Positions 24,892 to 36,238 of a DNA stretch of 64,000 nucleotides are shown here, piece by piece; positions within the stretch are counted from its first letter, which is position 1, and each line of letters begins with the position of its first letter. The stretch comes from Ananas comosus. Its lineage: Eukaryota; Streptophyta; Magnoliopsida; Poales; Bromeliaceae. The translations under genes were made by a program, and so were the position numbers. The stretch lies in contig NC_033627.1 in assembly GCF_001540865.1 (NCBI RefSeq), positions 7,436,615 to 7,500,614 on the forward strand. Direction: 5' to 3'. Below the pieces are notes generated by a model. The model made no database searches and was not told where the DNA came from. It worked only from the letters and a program-made list of their open reading frames with translations.

Positions 24892-24894
<3 letters not shown>
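23166..24894. other. Intergenic AT-rich DNA with transposon relics
   Basis: No gene recognised. Around 23555-23650, GTGCTAAGCACTTAGTACTATC and a reversed GGTACGAAGCATTTGGTGCC form a decayed inverted repeat similar to the MITE at 25421. A section near 23690-23860 has repeated ACCCG/GAACCCGA-like text common in plant dispersed repeats. TATAAATA at 24838-24845 could be a promoter of an unseen repeat. Confidence 0.4.
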
Positions 24895-24941
<47 letters not shown>

Positions 24942-24960
24942 AGAGAGAGAGAGAGAGAGA
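24895..24960. repeat. (TA)n then (GA)n microsatellite
   Basis: TA dinucleotides at 24895-24938, then GA dinucleotides at 24941-24960. Confidence 0.95.
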
Positions 24961-24962
24961 GT

Positions 24963-25123
24963 CCGGCTATTATACTCTTATGAGTACGATCGTCTTTGAT
25001 GATAGATCATGTTTCAAATACTCTAGATCATATTTAATAGTATGGATCGTCGATTCGGAAGCTCCATTATCGAAAATAGCTTATAAGTACAAGGAGCTCT
25101 ATACTCATAAGAGTATAGTACCC
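24963..25123. mobile_element. MITE 1
   Basis: Left terminus GGCTATTATACTCTTATGAG; right terminus, reversed, GTACTATACTCTTATGAGTA. The inverted repeats are about 20 bp around a 120-bp AT-rich core with TCGTCTTTGATGATAGATC. TA/GA microsatellites flank both sides. Confidence 0.65.
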
Positions 25124-25157
25124 CTATTCTATGTATATATAGAGAGAGAGAGTAAGG

Positions 25158-25392
25158 CAGATGTCCTATTAGGAGCACAGCAGCCCTTATACTCCTAACT
25201 TTCTAACCATCCATTAATTTTGATGGGTGGTTAGGATGTGAGAGAGAAAAAAAAGAGAAAAAATTGTGTATCTCAATTTCTCTTCTCTTTGAATTTTTCT
25301 TTAATTTCTCTTTTCTCTCGTGTCCTAACCACCTATTGATGTATGGTTAGGAAGTTAGGAGCACAAGAGCTGTTGTGCTCCTAATAACATAA
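25158..25392. mobile_element. MITE 2 (foldback with roughly 90-bp arms)
   Basis: The left arm, from CTATTAGGAGCACAGCAG through CTCCTAACTTTCTAACC to GGTGGTTAGGATGTGAG, pairs with the right arm GTCCTAACCACC...GGTTAGGAAGTTAGGAGCAC...TGTGCTCCTAATAA. The loop is a CT/GA-rich stretch. Non-coding. Confidence 0.75.
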
Positions 25393-25420
25393 TAGCCCTA
25401 CTATATATATATATATATAT

Positions 25421-25662
25421 ATAGAATTGAGCTCCTATGTTTTTAAAAGTACCAAGTCATTGGTGCTTGTAAGTTTTTGGCCCTTGGATTAAGAGATGTG
25501 CGGTTAGGATGATGTGGGCCCCCTAGGGTTGAGTGGGTGGTTGGTTGAATAGTATAATCTAACGGATAAAAATGATCAAAGACAGAGATCTAACGGTAAA
25601 AAATTTACAAGCACCAAGTGCTTGGTGCTTTTACAAGCACCATAGCCGGACTCTATATATAT
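25421..25662. mobile_element. MITE 3
   Basis: Left terminus ATAGAATTGAGCTCCTATG then AGTACCAAGTCATTGGTGC and TTGTAAGTTTTT. The right terminus, reversed, is ATAGAGTCCGGCTATGG then AAGCACCAAGCACTTGGTGC and TTGTAAATTTTT. Arms are about 60 bp. Both sides are TA dinucleotide runs (25404-25420, 25655-25672). Confidence 0.75.
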
Positions 25663-26027
25663 ATATATATATGGACAGAAATTGAAAGACGGAATTGTCG
25701 ATGGAATAAAAGAATATTTATACATATTATAAAAATAAATAAATAATTATAATTAACAAACTAAAAACAAATCAAAACAAATCAAATTTGGAAAATAAAT
25801 TAATTAAAAAATAGACTCATGCCATCAATAACTATTTAAATTTAAAATACTTAAATACTCGTAATAAACAATCTTATAATTGAATTCTAAATTTATAATT
25901 GAATTCTAAATTTAAATTATTAGCTTTTTATTAATTTATTTTATACTATTGGATGATATACTATCAAAAGAATAAATTTAAAATCATAAATTTTGGACGT
26001 TTGTATCTTATAAATAAAATATTATTG
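25663..26027. other. Very AT-rich spacer, nothing recognised
   Basis: It has a direct duplication of TATAATTGAATTCTAAATTT (25873-25912) and otherwise no structure. Confidence 0.5.
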
Positions 26028-26186
26028 GACTTTTTTTTGCATTTGGCCTCAAAAAAATTATTTTCACAAATAGCCACACCAAATTTATAATTGCAATTTT
26101 GGGCCTATCCCTGCCATGTAGGCGCCACATCAGTGCCACGCGAGCAGGCTGGGAGGAGTTGGAATAAGTTGAACACGGCAATGCAT

Positions 26187-26312
26187 TCACCGTGTCCAAA
26201 CACGGTGAATGGTTCACCGTGTTTAGATATGGTGAATGAATTATCATGTTTAGACACGGTAAATGATTCACCGTGTCCATACACGGTGAACCATTCACCG
26301 TATTCTCTTCGT
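26187..26312. repeat. Array of about 4.5 palindromic units (TTCACCGTG...CACGGTGAA)
   Basis: Units of about 27 bp repeat end to end. A typical unit is ATTCACCGTG-TCCAAA-CACGGTGAAT, a hairpin with a 10-bp stem and 6-bp loop. Units differ by point changes (TATGGTGAAT, TTATCATG) but keep the spacing. Confidence 0.9.
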
Positions 26313-26367
26313 ATTATACACCCAACCCTGTCCGAGCTGTCTTCCCCATACCCTCTCTCGCTCTATC

Positions 26368-26370
<3 letters not shown>

Positions 26371-26417
<47 letters not shown>
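26371..26417. repeat. (CT)n microsatellite
   Basis: About 23 CT dinucleotides, just upstream of the plant-mobile-domain relic. Confidence 0.95.
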
Positions 26418-26419
<2 letters not shown>

Positions 26420-26420
<1 letters not shown>

Positions 26421-27306
26421 TTGTCGTATCATGCTTCATATATTCAGCGTTGGGATGATAAATTGATGAACTTGGGATGATAGATTGATGAATATAGTAG
26501 AGGTGGACCCTAAAATAGATCCAAATCCTATACGAGCTACCACTGTTTACATGTAGTGGTATTGGAGCATCACTAGGAGGTAGATATCTAGACTAGTACA
26601 GCGCCCACCCATCACGTATCAGTTACGTGGATATGTCGAGAGAGTATTTGTATGATTTTAATATATAATATCTCTTTATATTTATTTTTATATATAAAGA
26701 AAGTTTAATGGAATTTTTATTATAGTACTTTTATTTCAGGTCGATGTCATGTAGAGATCACATTATACGATTAGGCGTGTCCTGCTAAATATTCCGTATG
26801 GCGGAGTACTAGAAGCCCTATCACAAGTTGCCGATCAAATGGAAGCAATTTTGGAGACTCTACCTCCACGGCTAGCAGAACATGGTGAACCATTGATGTC
26901 GGCCCATGTACCACTATATAGTCCGCCGAGGTCATCTTCACCGATAGAGAAGCCACCTTATCATCGAAACACAGTACTAGTACCAGTAATAGAGGATTCT
27001 TCTCGACCAATCGATAGTGTTTATCGTAGGCGCCGACAGCAGTTGCAGTCTCTCCACATAGATCAGCCCTTATTTTCAGCTCCTCCACGGCCAGACATAC
27101 TACCGACATCTGCTATAGTTGAGCACGAGATCAGACGGGTGATCGAAATGCAGAGCACTCAGCCAGTTGTTGAGGGTGTTGTTATCGAACATCTCGACCA
27201 GTTGGAAGTCATAGAGCCCTTTGATGAGTATGGTGTTAATCGTGGTCGCGGTCGTGGTAGGGAACGTTTAGGTAAACGTGGTCGAGGGACTAAGAGGACA
27301 ACATGA
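26420..27306 (+). pseudogene. Relic of the C-terminal part of a plant mobile domain (PMD/MAIN-type) protein
   Basis: The segment near 26435-26465 reads YIQRWDDKLMNLG. Near 26500-26625 a frame reads VDPKIDPNPIRATTVYM, stop, WYWSITRR, stop, resembling the WYRSITRRYI signature of PMD proteins, with TAG stops at 26542-26544 and 26581-26583. An apparent intron ends TTTATTTCAG at 26738. The last segment gives EALSQVADQMEAILETLPPR and a basic Arg/Gly tail (GRGRGRERLGKRGRG) before the stop at 27304-27306. PMD proteins occur in MULE and other transposons and in the host MAIN/MAIL family. Flanking palindromic arrays suggest a transposon copy. Assignment is from motif memory and is tentative. Confidence 0.5.
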
Positions 27307-27507
27307 CATTATATTTTTGTAAATTTTAAATTGCACAGGACTTTCTATATTATTGAAAACCTTGCTCTATTTTTTTATATTTTGTTGTGATGATATGGTA
27401 TCGATGCTCTATTAATATTGTGTTGTTGTGTTGGATTTGTTGTTGTGCTGTTGATGTTGAATTTGTTGTGTTGTTGTGCTGAAATTTACAAGTGTACTGC
27501 AGTCCTA

Positions 27508-27712
27508 CTGAATACGGTGAACCATTCACCGTGTCTAAACACTGTAAACGATTCACCGTGTTCAAACGTGGTGAACCATTCACCGTGTCTAAACACAGTA
27601 AACAATTCACCGTGTTCAAACACGGTGAATGGTTCTCCGTGTTTAGTGTATTATCTGCCATCAGGGAATATCAGTGAACCATTCACCGTGTTTGGACACG
27701 GTGAATGTGTGA
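27508..27712. repeat. Second palindromic array (TTCACCGTG/CACGGTGAA), about 7 units
   Basis: Same 27-bp unit as the array at 26187, on the other side of the PMD relic. Alternating units read ACCATTCACCGTGTCTAAAC and CGATTCACCGTGTTCAAAC. A last separate copy, GAACCATTCACCGTGTTTGG, is at 27677-27696. Because 27 is a multiple of three the array stays open in several frames and produces meaningless repetitive peptides. Confidence 0.9.
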
Positions 27713-28070
27713 TATATTGAACCTTAGCAAATTGGCAAAGTTACAGTATAAATTTATGCTTGATTGAGTTGGAGACGTTTTGCACAAAATAGACGTCAAA
27801 ACGGACTTTGAAACTCAAGATTTAATTATTTTGGACTAAAGATGAATACATACAGTATTTTTGCATTTAAGTAGGTAGAGCCACGAAGCTTCTATGATCC
27901 TTATCATTACATAAGGTAGTGAGAGAAAGAGCTTGGTCGAGGAAAAAAAAAGAGAAGAGAAAAGGTTTGGTTTCATTCTAGCGAGCGAGCGAGTCGAGCT
28001 CGCGCACATGAACTTTTTGGTGTTTCGACGTGGCGGTTAATCTCACAATATTATTATTTCTCCTGTTAAT
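27713..28070. other. Spacer before element 2, nothing recognised
   Basis: AT-rich, with GCGAGCGAGCGAG at 27980-27992. TTAAT at 28066-28070 would be the left target duplication of element 2. The right one is outside the window. Confidence 0.5.
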
Positions 28071-28605
28071 TGTAAGAAAGTGAATTCTGGAAATCCGAGA
28101 GTTGGACTTCGCTCAGAATTGACTAATTGTCGAGTGGGTATGCTTCGGAAAAGCCGAAGAAGTTGGAAACCCAAAAAGTGCAATGGCGAGGGCCTCGAAG
28201 AGCAAAAGAATTGAAATCTGCAATTTTGCAGATTTTGCTCTCGGGGACCGGTCCCTGGTGGGAGAGACCGGTCCCTGTAAGCTGAAAGTGCAGCAGGAAA
28301 CTCTGCCCGCGATGTTTGCTCTCGGGGTCCGGTCCCTCAGGCGGGGACCGGTCCTTGAAGGTCCGGTCCCTCAGGCAAGGACCGGTCCCCGTACGCGTAG
28401 AAGCTGGCTGAGAGCCTCTGCCCTCAAGGGTTGCTCTCGGGGACTGGTCCCTCTAGGGACAGATCAGTCCCCGAGCACGAAAATTGCCGAGTATGGACTG
28501 TGTGAGGGAAGCAAAGCGGAGGGGTTATTATGCAATTATTGCATTAGTGAAGGGTATAGAGGGGAGATCACTCTCTCCCTCTCTCATTTTCACCCAACAC
28601 ACTCT

Positions 28606-28641
<36 letters not shown>

Positions 28642-29638
28642 AACACACTCTCTCTCTTTTGAAGTGAAGAAGGAGAAGAAGGAAAGGAAGGAGAATAAGG
28701 AGAAGCAAGCTAGAGAAAGGCTTTGGTCATCTTCTTCTTCCTCTCCTCACTATTGGAGCAAGCTTAGAGGTAAGCTTCTAGACCCAACAATGGTAGAAAC
28801 CTAGGGTTTGGATTGTTAGCTCTAGAATGGGTTTGATTAGTGTTTTAGCATGTTTAATAGATGCTTAATGCTAGAATCTAGAGTTTTGTCGGAGTATTTT
28901 GCATAGATGCAAACCTAGGGCTCCAAATTGGGGTTTTGTTAAATAGTGAGGTTTGATCTCAATTGATGGCATCTAAACCTAATTGCTAGGTGTCTAAACG
29001 CGTTGGCGAAGGCGGATTGACGATTCGTCGAGTCATTAAAAAGATATCGGCAAAACAAGACCGATTGGGCTTCGTTTCCGCCTCGGAGGCCGAAACGACA
29101 TCGTAGCAAGTGCCGAGTAGCGTTCTTAGAGCTTCGACATCGTCAAAAGGTGGGTGGTGTCATCCCGAAGCAACCCGGTTCCTCTTTATGTCTTAGCACA
29201 CCATGATTTTGCATCTCTTGCATGTTGCATTGTAGGATTGCATAGTAGCTCCATTCCTTATGCTTTCTGATTGATATCATAGTGTGAGTTGAATGCTTGG
29301 TATAATGGATAGATAAGGATTGAGTCTTGACATTGAATCCTATAGTGCCGAGGAAAAGAGATGGACTTGATGGTTACCTAGTGACATAATGAGTGGCACA
29401 TGATTGATAAATGAATAGAACGAGTGGTATAACTTAGTGTAAAATGACGCTAGTGGGTTGTGAATTTAGGGATAGGTGGATTCTCTAGTGATGACTCGTT
29501 GAACAAGAACATAGTGTAGTTAAATATTTACACATGGACATTGGGATAGACGGATTCTCGAGTGACTATTAGCCCTAGTTGATAAGGTATCCTCGAGTTG
29601 AGAGGATCGGATTATACTCACAGTCCGTTTATACTTGT
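28071..29638 (+). repeat. 5' LTR of element 2, first part (family A)
   Basis: Starts TGTAAGAAAGTGAATTCTGG. It carries GGGACCGGTCCC boxes from 28244, a CT/GA tract (28575-28720), AAACCTAGGGTTTGG and a TTGATCTCAATTGATGGC segment. It is cut at 29638 by the gag-only element. It has one copy of the 54-bp unit that is present four times in the 3' LTR. Confidence 0.85.
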
Positions 29639-32600
29639 TGTAACAATGTGAACTCTCGAAATCCGAGGGTTGCACCTTGTCTAGAATCGACTAAGGGTCG
29701 AATGGATAAGCTTTGGAAAAGCTAAGGATGCACGAAATCCGAGAAGTGCATTGGAATGGATGTCGCGAGAAGTAAATAACTGCATAGCATTTTGGGCTGA
29801 AGTTGCTCTCGGGACCGAATTCTTGGAGGAGTGAGAGACCGTCCCATACAGCTGAAGGCTGTGCGGGTTGCTGATGCAACCGGTCCTTGAGGAGCAGGAC
29901 GCGCCCAGCCTTGCAGACACAGTGAGCAGAGCCGAAAATTCGCTAAGTCCAAGAGTTTAGCTCGTCGGGAACGGTTCTCTCTGGAAGGAACGGTTCTCCG
30001 AGACCGAGTCTCTCGGAAGGGACCGGTTCCCGAACGCGTGGTCCGCGGGAGAAGCCCCGGGGACCGCGTCCCTGATCGGGGGAGACCGGCCCTCGCGCGC
30101 AGAACGCCCAGTAAGGGACACTGTGTAAGAGACGAAAAGTTGAGGGGGCGCCTTTGGGATATATGATACAAAATGAGACGAGGTATTAGAGCAGATTTTC
30201 CTCTCTTCTCATCTCCTCACTCCCCAGTCCTCTCTCTCTCTCTCTCCCTACTGATCGTGCGAAGGGGGAGAAGAAAGGAAAGAAAAGAGAAAGGAGAAGG
30301 AAGAAGAAAAAGGGAAAGGAAGGAAGGAGAAGGAGAGGACAAGGAGCGAGAGTCCTCTTCCCTCATCTTCATCTTATCTTCTTTCTTCATTTTGGACCTC
30401 TCCAAAGCAGCGTAAGTTCATGGCTTCTGTAATAGTTTCTTGTAGATGGGCTTATAAACCTAGAAATGAGTTTTAGAGGACCCTAGCAATGCCTCTAGAA
30501 TGATTTCACCCCATTCATAGATCGATTTGGTGGTTTTGATGGATTGAGGGATTCTAGGCGCATCATGGCGGCGTTTTATTGTAATAGATGACGCTCTCTC
30601 CGCACTCCTCATTTTGACCCTTTGTGCGAAACCTAATTGTAGGTAACGAAACACAAGTGGTTCGCGAGTCGTTTCGGCAATCGACAAGCCGTTTGAAGCA
30701 TTTATTTGAAGAAGCGGGCGACTCGGAGTCTTCATTTCCGCCTGCGGAGGCGTGGCAACGTCCATAAATGTGGAAATCGGGTATCCGAGCACCGTAGCGG
30801 CTGAGACGAAGATTCGCCTGGCACTCTTGAAAGGTGAAGCGGCCGCTCCGACGGAACGCAACTCGTGACGATCGGGCCCAAGCGGGTGCCGAGTGCCGCG
30901 GCTGTGGCCGATTCGCAAGTGTGCGACAAGCAATCGGCGAAAAAGCTATTTCCTAAGGTGGTGTTGTGCTTTACCTGAAGCGACTAGCGTCGCCTTCTAT
31001 CTAAACCACAAAGCCAAAAACAAAAAATCACCAAGCGTTTAAGAAACCATATACGAATTCACCATCTGACTGCATATAGTTGCATTGGTAGGCTTACATC
31101 GATACATATGACATGCTTGAAACATATTTATGTATTCTTGCATATTACCCTACCATGAGATGAACATGTATACATGAATTAAATGCTAAAAGAATGCATG
31201 AGATGCTAAGCTATAGATACGTTGATGATGCATAATTATGTTATAGTCTGCACTATCATGTGATGCTAGTCAATATATTGCCATGATGACTGTTTGACAT
31301 TAACATTGTGGATGTTATGTACCATAGAACATATACATCGAGACATATACTTGCATCCATGATAGAAGAATTAGCGTATTACTGTCTGCCATATCTGCTG
31401 GAAACATAGTAGAATGAAACTTATGCATGTGACTTGGCCCGATTACGAGATCATTGCATTGGAAAACACCAAACACACCTCGAGCTGGCTTATGTTAGTC
31501 GTATTTGACACTAGAGGTTGAGACTAGGATAGGTGAATCCTCTCAGAAAAATGCCTTGTGGATAAAGAACTTAGTAACCTAAGTACCCTCATCATTGACG
31601 AGCGTTGTCGATGAGTATTAGAGAAGCTTAACCTCTACGTCTGTAGAGCACCTCCTCACTTTAGAGGGATCTTTATTGGTGTTGACCTCTAGTTGATAGA
31701 GATCCTCACCTTGACGAGGATGATTGGTGTGACCGGATTGTAGGCGCATCTCCACTTCGGACGAGGATAGATCTAGCTCACCATGCTCGCGTTGGATCAG
31801 TCATTAGCCATCAGCCCCACATGGAGGAATTTCGATCGAGTATTCCGGAGTGTCGGCGACTAGGACCACTTGGCAGGTCCGCACACATGAGTCCGCAGAC
31901 GGTCCCGGCTTTTGCGGCCACTTGAGCTCCCGCCCACTTTGGGATTGAAAGGTGACGTTATTGGCCAACCTAGGGCTTATCGATACAGATTGGGTAAAAG
32001 CAAGCTGAACAACTGCCACTTGGAACATTATTATATCGAACACTGGATTCGAATTTGTTAGCATGAAGTAAACCTTTACTATTTGAGCATCGATATGATT
32101 AGTTTGCATCCTAGTTGACGGGCATTTAGCGGCGAGGTGCATGTGAGACCATCCTTCACCTTGATACCTGGCCTTATGCTGCAGTATTCCGCGTATGATT
32201 GACTCAAAACCGGGTCGAGTGGATAGCAATTATGAAAGCAGCGATAACCTTCATGAGCCAGAATTGTAACTTGACAAGAATCTGAAGCATAGAGCGAAAA
32301 CTTAGAATCAATTGTTGAACTGTTGAATAACAGGATAAAGTAGTATCGATTGAATACTAGTTGGTTGCATTGCGTTGCATAAACTGCATGAATTTCATAC
32401 TTGCATTTTGTGAGGCACAACCATGTATTTCATACATTTGAATATATCTATAGATGTTTTTGGACTAACATGATTGCAGTGCCTCCTTGGACCTTTTGGT
32501 CGAGCTTTTCCCTTGGGTGGCCGTACCCACTGGGAACCATGGAGTTGGTTCTCACCCCACGTTGTTTTGGGGTTTTCAGGTCGTTCGTGTGCGGCGCGGC

Positions 32601-32951
32601 GGCGCAAGGAAAGGGCGTAGATCCATAGATAGCGCCCTACCCAGAGACCAGAGCTAGCAGTACCCCGTCGACATAGCTTGGGGGTATGGGGAAATGAAAA
32701 GAACACAATGTATCAAAAATGTATGAAAGCGAATGTATGTAATAACATAGGATGTGTTATGTTGTTGATACCTTCCTTATGCAATCTGTTTGTTAAATAC
32801 TGTTCCTGATTGGAACCTTTGTGTTGTATTGATTGCGATGCCTTGAATGTACAGGGGAGACTCTGTCCGTAGTACAGGGGAAACCCTGTCCATTCGGCGC
32901 TGTCGGCGCCGCGACCTCGGCCAAATAGGCGGGTCGTCGCGGGTCGTGACA
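29639..32951 (+). repeat. 5' LTR of the family C gag-only element
   Basis: Starts TGTAACAATGTGAACTCTCG and ends GGGTCGTGACA. Length is 3313 bp. Boxes include decayed ACCGGTCCC motifs (29810-30090), a CT/GA tract (30225-30345), CCCACTGGGAACCATGG...TTCTCACCCC (32526-32557) and two ...GTCCGT / ...CTGTCCA boxes near the end. It differs from its 3' partner by many 1-2 bp indels, especially in 29730-30100 and 30650-30930. Confidence 0.85.
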
Positions 32952-32956
32952 GAAGA

Positions 32957-32968
32957 TGGTTTCAGAGC
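32957..32968 (+). promoter_or_regulatory. Primer-binding site, family C element
   Basis: TGGTTTCAGAGC matches 11 of 12 bases of the tRNA-iMet complement TGGTATCAGAGC used by many plant retrotransposons. It lies 5 bases after the LTR end. Confidence 0.75.
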
Positions 32969-33313
32969 ATAAACTAGAAAATGGGAAAATGGTTTAGATG
33001 ACCTAGGAGACCCTAGGATAGTGAAACCATAGGAGAATAAGGCTCGTGAGAGACGAGAACTTGTGATTCGTGGCGAAAGGTAATGGATTGGGTTGTGTCG
33101 TAACCTCTAAGACGGATATTAGAGGTAGAGTCAAGGTATGGTTTATTCTCGACCGAGTGTGTTTATGTTGGGCGCGCACAACAGAAAGCCGAGAGACGAG
33201 AATAGACGTCCTTGTTTGACTTTCGCCTGATTGGCTTTTGAGCCGGTGTTAATGGTCACGTGTTCGACCCGAGTCGGTCGAGAACTAATCGGGTTGTCCT
33301 GTTTCAGGAAGCG

Positions 33314-34585
33314 ATGGCACCGCGTAGGCAATCTTCATCCAGATCGGCGCGGGAGGGGGTAAGTAGTGTCCCTGAGCAAGTTGATGCGAGCGAAGACTCG
33401 GAGCTTCACGATCAATTGGCCACACTCATTGGAGTGATGCGGCAACAAGCTAATGTGGTGCAACGGCAGTAGGAGGCTGCTATGCGCTAAGAGGGGCGAA
33501 TGGAACGACTCCAAGAGACTGTGGATCGGCTGATAGCAGCACCAGCTGCGGCTAGTCGAGGACAGCCGGGAGTTGCGGCAGAGATGTTTCCGTCGGGGTC
33601 GGGCGACCCGACCCTTGTTAGCCCAGAGGTTACGGCGGAAAGGGAGCGGGCTTTGGCGGCCCTCATGACTTTCAAGAAATTTGATCCGCCAACCTTTGAT
33701 GGAGAAGATACGGATCCGTGGGTCGTTGAGATGTGGATCGATTCCATGGAAACCCTCTTCGAGGATCTGTACACGTTGGAGCGAGACAAGGTAAACCTAG
33801 CCGCGCATTACCTCAAACAGTCGGTGAAGGTGTGGTGGAAAGGCGTCAAGCGAGATCGACCGCCTAGTCTCCCTCCTATGACATGGGAAGAGTTTCGGGA
33901 AATGATATTCTCTGCATATTTTCCCAGTAGTGAGAAGCGGAAACTTAAGGATAGGTATCTTAAGCTGCGGTAGGGAAGTCGCACGGTTAGACAATACGAG
34001 CGGGAATTTTCCCGTATCGTGCATTGTGTCCCGGACGTGGTGCGGGATGACGAGGACAAGGCTGATTGCTTCGTGCGGGAGCTTCGGCCAGACTTGTACC
34101 TGGCAGTGCAGGTACTTAAGTTACAGACTTTCGCTGAAGTCTTGGATCGGGCCTTGTGGATAGAACAAGGTAATGCATTCCTGCGGGAGAAGCGCGAGGA
34201 GCATTACAAGGAAAAGGGAAAGGGACGGCCAGTAAGTGGACATGATGGTCAGTCGAGTTCCCAGCAGACCTTAGTGAGGACGCGCTCTCGATCTAGAGCT
34301 CTGGGGACGTATCACATTCGGTCCTCGGCGAGATGTGCAATCTGTGGAGGCCCTCATTTTCCACAGCAATGTGAGCAGCGCGAGGGCAAATGCTTCAAGT
34401 GTGGGCTGCCGGGCCATGTGCGTGACGAGTGTCCGCAGGGTGATAACCGGGCCCTGACACTCGCGACGGCCTGTTCTTCTTTGGGACAACCGGCGGGTGT
34501 GCCACCTGCGGCATGGTCGGGAGAGCAGCCGTTGAGGACATTGCAACCGGAGGGTTCGCGACGAGCGCCAAGTGGCCATGAATAA
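33314..34585 (+). pseudogene. gag of the family C element
   Basis: Starts MAPRRQSSSRSAREG. A retrotransposon Gag domain follows: ALAALMTFKKFDPPTFDGE, WVDSMETLFEDLY-like (here WIDSMETLFEDLYTLERDK), VKVWWKGVKRDRP, WEEFREMIFSAYFP. A double zinc-binding region closes it: CAICGGPHFPQQC and the CCHC knuckle CFKCGLPGHVRDEC. Three in-frame stops (TAG 33470, TAA 33488, TAG 33971) stand where Gln is expected; apart from these the frame is open. The Gag would package RNA into virus-like particles. The frame ends at TAA (34583-34585) soon after the knuckle, where protease would begin in an autonomous element. Confidence 0.85.
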
Positions 34586-36238
34586 GCGACCCGAGTTGTG
34601 GTGCCTGCCGTTGCCGACGACGTCGTGGCAGGTATGAGTTAATTAAAGCAAGCCTATGCTACTATTTGATATCAGATTGATGCATAGCATGCGTTTATCA
34701 TGGGTCAATTACTACTATTTATACATTGCATAGTAGGGACCAAGGGGACAGGTAGAGGTAGACACCCGAGCATGCTTATGCGGTGAGAATGTGGCGCCTG
34801 CTGGGGCAGGTAGAGAGCCAAGTGGTACTGGCAAATGGCTAGTAAGGGTTCTTGGACGAGGATAGGACTCGTGGCAAATGTGATCTAGTAAGTGACTCTC
34901 GAAGCAATGGATAAGAGATTGTGAGAGTTGAGCCTTGACGTTTGGGACACCCGAAAATCCCAAGAGTCGTTCGGGTGCGGATTCGATAGATCGAACAGCG
35001 GGGATGAACTACTGCTGTGAAATTGGTCGATTAGCGCCGAGTTTGGCCTGTAGGCCTAGTAGTAACTCGAATTGAGGTGGACGAGTTATTGCTCGTGTGG
35101 CCGGTGCGCATAGGCTAAGTTGCCTGATGCGAGACTTCGTGTGAGACGCGATAGAGGTGTAGAGCGCTCGAGTACAGTTACTCGTGAGGTGCGGCTTCGA
35201 TGCAGCCGGTCGAGTGAATTGGCAGTAGCACTTCAGCAGGGCTAAGTGTGAAGCGAGCCATGGATCACTCGTGAGGGCTGGTGATTCGCACTAGGTGCCT
35301 AAGAGCCGCTATAGTTGATAGCTCCTGGTTGGAGTGTGTGCGAGTTCTCCAATGAGAATGTCGCCCAATGATGATTGGGTCTATACTTGTGAGCGAGAGA
35401 CGCTAGACGTCATTGAGTTGAGCTAGGTGATTGACCTACGCAGGATTGGTGGCCTTAGTCCGCCTGAGGAAACCGATGGTCGGTATAGCCGAAAACTCTA
35501 ATAGTGAGTTGGGCTTAGGTTCGCGAATGGAGGATTCGTGTGGTGGTTGAACGTGGCCTAAAATGTCAAGAGAAAGTAAAGTGGTCTCTAGGAGACACTT
35601 GAATAATAGATAACCACGCAAAGAGTTGGTGTTGAGAATGATGCTTTCAAGAGGATTGAGAATCCAAGGTGCACGAGAGGATGCCATCTCATGATAGGTG
35701 GGAATGAGATGGTTCAGATAAGATGATAAGGTGGTATCGGGCTCCTAAATAGCCAACGTGGTGAAGTGCCACCGAGTGGGTACTTGAGCAATTCGAGAAA
35801 GCCTACCCGTGCATATAGAAATGGGGTGGTGGATCATTTATTGAAGTGATGCGATCTTGCTGGATCCACACCACCGGGATGAAAGGGTAGCCCTGATCTC
35901 GAACGTTGGTGATGTTCGCTAGAACCGCGAGGGAATAGGTCCTCTTCAGCCGAGTGGCTGGTAAAGATAGGGTGTGTATGGGGTCTTGAATATTGACCCA
36001 CACCGCCGGTGAGGTTTGTAAAGCGGTAATACACCTTCGATGTTGTAAGTGGAAAATGTGAGTAAACGTGGTCTCACATTTTTCGTAGTGGGCCTTTAAA
36101 TGAGTTCGATGAGAATAAAGGCCACTCCGAAGTACAAAAGTGCATTGGAACCCTTGAGTACTCAATGAGTGGATCGAGGAATAAAGAGGGTAGGAATGAG
36201 TGAGTTTCGAGGACGAAACTCTTTTAAGGAGGGGAGAA
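34586..36238 (+). other. Non-coding internal region of the family C element, with 3' polypurine tract
   Basis: About 1.65 kb without any pol domain in any frame, moderately GC-rich. Minus-strand open frames here have no domain. The last bases TTTTAAGGAGGGGAGAA (36222-36238) form the polypurine tract before the 3' LTR, preceded by GAGGACGAAACTC as in elements 2 and 3. The sequence may be unrelated filler or very decayed pol. Confidence 0.7.

Noticed and set aside
26091..26480. Open frames of about 100-130 codons through the palindromic arrays with repeated peptides such as NTVNHSPC
   Set aside because: The array period is 27 bp, a multiple of three, so frames stay open on both strands by arithmetic. 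No start context or domain supports coding.
27508..27712. CRISPR-like array of palindromic repeats
   Set aside because: Units abut without unique spacers, the host is a plant nuclear genome, and the repeats flank a transposon relic.
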